A DNA stretch of 6,957 bases from Sedimentisphaerales bacterium (GTDB lineage Bacteria; Planctomycetota; Phycisphaerae; Sedimentisphaerales; Anaerobacaceae), in the NCBI GenBank assembly GCA_030630905.1, contig DAOVMB010000126.1, positions 1 to 6,957 on the forward strand. The letters run 5' to 3'. The notes beneath the pieces were generated by a model, which searched no databases, had not been told where the DNA came from, and was given only the letters and a program-made list of their open reading frames with translations. The translations under genes and the position numbers were made by a program. Shown here one piece after another: positions 5,581 to 6,957 of this stretch (position 1 is the first letter of the stretch; each line of letters opens with the position of its first letter).

Positions 5581-6735
5581 ATGGCAAAAGCGCAGAGCAA
5601 TTCGGCGAATATCGAAAACTGGCTCAAGCTGATCAGGGCCGATGGCGTCGGGCCGGTTACGTTCGCAAAGATGATCAAACATTTCGGCTCGGCCGAGCGT
5701 GTTTTGGGCGCTTCGGTGAGCGAATTAGCCAAAATCGACGGTGTCGGCTTCAAAACCGCCGAGCGAATTGCCTCGACCCGCGAGAAATTTGACGCCGCGG
5801 CCGAGCTGGAAATGGCCCAAAAGCTCGGCATCTGGCTGGTAAATCTTGCCGACGAACGTTATCCGCCGGTATTGAAGCGGATTTACGACCCGCCGCCCGT
5901 GCTGTACGTCAAGGGCAGCCTGGGTCGGCAGGACAATCTGGCAATGTCGATAGTGGGCTCGCGGGGTTGCAGCCTGTACGGCCAGGAGCAGGCTTCTCGA
6001 TTCGCGCATTTCCTTGGCTCGGCGGGTTTTACGATTTGTTCCGGGATGGCCCGGGGCATCGATACCGCCGCCCATCAGGGAGCGTTATCTGCCGGCGGGC
6101 GAACTATTGCTGTGCAGGGCTGCGGCCTGGCGCGAATCTTCCCGCCGGAAAATAAGAAGCTCTTTGAGCTGATAGCCGAATCCGGCGCCTGTTTGAGCGA
6201 ATTGCCGCTTCAGGCCGAGCCTTTGGCGGTGAATTTTCCGCCTCGAAACAGGATTATCGCCGGTCTGTCGCTCGGGACGATTGTTGTAGAGGCCGCCCTG
6301 CGTTCGGGGGCGTTGATTACGGCCAGGGCTGCGCTGGATTACGACCGGGAAGTTATGGCCGTGCCGGGAAAGATTGATTCGCCGCTGAGCAGTGGGGCGC
6401 ATCAGTTGATAAAGCAGGGCGCGACGCTGATCGAGTCGGTCGAGGATGTGATGGAGGCGCTCGGGCATATCGGCGAGCAGTTGGAAGAGCACGTAAGTAA
6501 CGCCGCGGCAAAGGCTTCCGCGAGCGCAGACAAGCCTTTGTTCGATGCGAGCCAGTTGAAGCTGAGCGATGCTGAAAAGAAGATTTACGATTACTTGACG
6601 AAGGAGCCGTTGCATATAGAACAAATCATAGCCGAAACGGATCTGATGCCGGGAGTCGTCAACGCCACATTGATATCGCTGCGACTCAAAGGCCTGATAA
6701 AGCAGTTGCCCGGCAGCCTTTTCGCGAAAGGTTAG
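5581..6735 (+). CDS. dprA: DNA-processing protein DprA
   Basis: The product is a complete 384-residue DprA, a cytosolic protein that binds incoming single-stranded DNA and loads RecA during natural transformation; it is also conserved in bacteria not known to be competent. Residues 10-70 form the N-terminal helix-hairpin-helix/SAM-like part, with DGVGPVTFAKMI and IDGVGFKTAERIA. Residues about 95-295 are the Rossmann-like core, with IVGSRGCSLYG (124-134), SGMARGIDTAAHQGA (154-168), GRTIAVQGCGL (173-183), FPPRNRIIAGLS (219-230), VVEAALRSGALITARAA (235-251) and VPGKIDSPLSSGAHQLI (261-277). Residues about 327-384 form the C-terminal winged helix. ATG 5581 is chosen because the homology begins about 11 residues later; no Shine-Dalgarno sequence precedes it, and alternative upstream codons (for example TTG 5554) add nothing recognisable. 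The usual 'GCGLDxxYPxEN' reads GCGLARIFPPEN, a mild deviation. The stop lies six bases from that of a converging short frame. Confidence 0.96.
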   Translation: MAKAQSNSANIENWLKLIRADGVGPVTFAKMIKHFGSAERVLGASVSELAKIDGVGFKTAERIASTREKFDAAAELEMAQKLGIWLVNLADERYPPVLKRIYDPPPVLYVKGSLGRQDNLAMSIVGSRGCSLYGQEQASRFAHFLGSAGFTICSGMARGIDTAAHQGALSAGGRTIAVQGCGLARIFPPENKKLFELIAESGACLSELPLQAEPLAVNFPPRNRIIAGLSLGTIVVEAALRSGALITARAALDYDREVMAVPGKIDSPLSSGAHQLIKQGATLIESVEDVMEALGHIGEQLEEHVSNAAAKASASADKPLFDASQLKLSDAEKKIYDYLTKEPLHIEQIIAETDLMPGVVNATLISLRLKGLIKQLPGSLFAKG

Positions 6736-6747
6736 GTAACTCTAACC
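6730..6747. repeat. Small dyad spanning two converging stop codons
   Basis: GGTTAG (6730-6735) and CTAACC (6742-6747) pair perfectly around a 6-base loop. The left arm contains the dprA stop TAG (6733-6735), and the right arm contains the minus-strand stop of the 6742-6816 frame. There is no T-tract, so a terminator role is doubtful. Confidence 0.45.
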
Positions 6748-6816
6748 GACCCTGCCGTCACCGTCTATGTCGAGTCCGTGAATCTCTTCGATCTTTTTCA
6801 CAAGCTGTCGCATCAT
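6742..6816 (-). CDS. Possible 24-residue frame with DxDxDG motif
   Basis: Reading from ATG 6816, which overlaps the stop of the guaA-like gene as ATGA, this frame encodes MMRQLVKKIEEIHG followed by LDIDGDGRVG and stops at 6742-6744. LDIDGDGRVG contains DxDxDG, the first half of an EF-hand or dockerin calcium loop, but the acidic residue needed at loop position 12 is missing because the frame ends first. The four-base overlap suggests translational coupling to the upstream gene. No good Shine-Dalgarno sequence is visible. It could be a real microprotein, the remnant of a longer C-terminal domain, or chance. I recognise no family of this length. Confidence 0.35.
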   Translation of the reverse strand: MMRQLVKKIEEIHGLDIDGDGRVG

Positions 6817-6957
6817 ACCGCTTCGATTGTCGAGGGCGGCTTGCTGGCGATGTTGTATGTGACACTGACTACGCCGGGAACTTTGCTGGCAATCTCACCG
6901 GCGAGTTCTTCGAGGACGTCGAACGAGAGCCTTGTCGGTGTTGCGGGCCGCGCGTCC
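6813..6957 (-). CDS. guaA: GMP synthase C-terminal end (partial)
   Basis: The minus-strand frame is open from the right edge and gives 47 residues before TGA 6813-6815; the start and most of the gene lie outside the window. The peptide contains RLSFDVLEELAGEIASKVPG and SVTYNIASKPPSTIEAV. This follows the GMP synthase C-terminal pattern 'RLPxxxLxxISxRIxNEVxGVxRVVYDxxSKPPxTIEWE', the dimerisation-domain tail that closes near the XMP site. The enzyme makes GMP from XMP, ATP and glutamine in the cytosol. The end is in the expected place but reads AV instead of WE, and VTYN replaces VVYD, so this is a divergent member or an altered copy. The gene converges on dprA. The assignment depends on a short fragment. 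Confidence 0.7.
   Translation of the reverse strand, partial: DARPATPTRLSFDVLEELAGEIASKVPGVVSVTYNIASKPPSTIEAV

Noticed and set aside
5366..5587. Minus-strand 73-codon open frame overlapping the 9-base repeat
   Set aside because: The peptide arises from the periodic repeat and AT-rich stem-loop, a known source of spurious proteins.
6085..6624. Minus-strand open frame of 179 codons opposite dprA
   Set aside because: It lies fully within conserved DprA core and winged-helix coding sequence; composition and Arg/Gln richness are typical of an antisense shadow.

Overview
The window looks like a chromosomal segment of a planctomycete, most likely Phycisphaerae and close to Sedimentisphaerales. Three things suggest this. 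A pseudopilin-type protein carries the H-X9-DG C-terminal motif. A giant secreted protein is built from LamG-like jelly-rolls and 'YYWRIDE...VWSF' modules, an architecture typical of these bacteria. The intergenic DNA carries a degenerate 9-base periodic repeat of a kind I recall from environmental bacterial genomes. The taxonomic call rests on recognised protein style, not on a marker gene.

Layout, left to right. Positions 1-524 (+) hold the 3' part of an H-X9-DG pseudopilin-like gene. Positions 557-765 (+) hold a broken diphthine-ammonia-ligase-type (DUF71/Dph6) ATPase gene, with two recognisable fragments in different frames and the middle and end missing. It runs directly into 768-1337 (+), a six-helix membrane protein of the DUF6580 'putative transport protein' type. 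A perfect 9-bp hairpin at 1371-1401 lies between this gene and the convergent large gene. Positions 1453-4977 (-) encode a 1174-residue exported protein with two nearly identical LamG domains, three fibronectin-like modules and a C-terminal jelly-roll interrupted by a DUF1349-like domain. Positions 4978-5580 are a long non-coding divergent intergenic region with several inverted repeats. Positions 5581-6735 (+) encode a complete DprA. Positions 6742-6957 (-) hold the 3' end of what reads as GMP synthase (guaA), whose stop overlaps a possible 24-codon frame with a DxDxDG calcium-loop motif.

The genes do not form one pathway. The pseudopilin and the LamG protein both belong to the cell envelope or exported complement. 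The DUF71 remnant and the membrane protein may be what is left of a small two-gene unit. dprA (DNA uptake and recombination) and guaA (purine synthesis) are convergent housekeeping genes. I see no defence system, CRISPR array, tRNA, rRNA or insertion sequence, and no clear candidate for an undescribed multi-gene system. The most useful leads are the decayed DUF71 gene beside an intact putative transporter, the sequence homogeneity of the duplicated LamG domains, and the structured non-coding region upstream of dprA.
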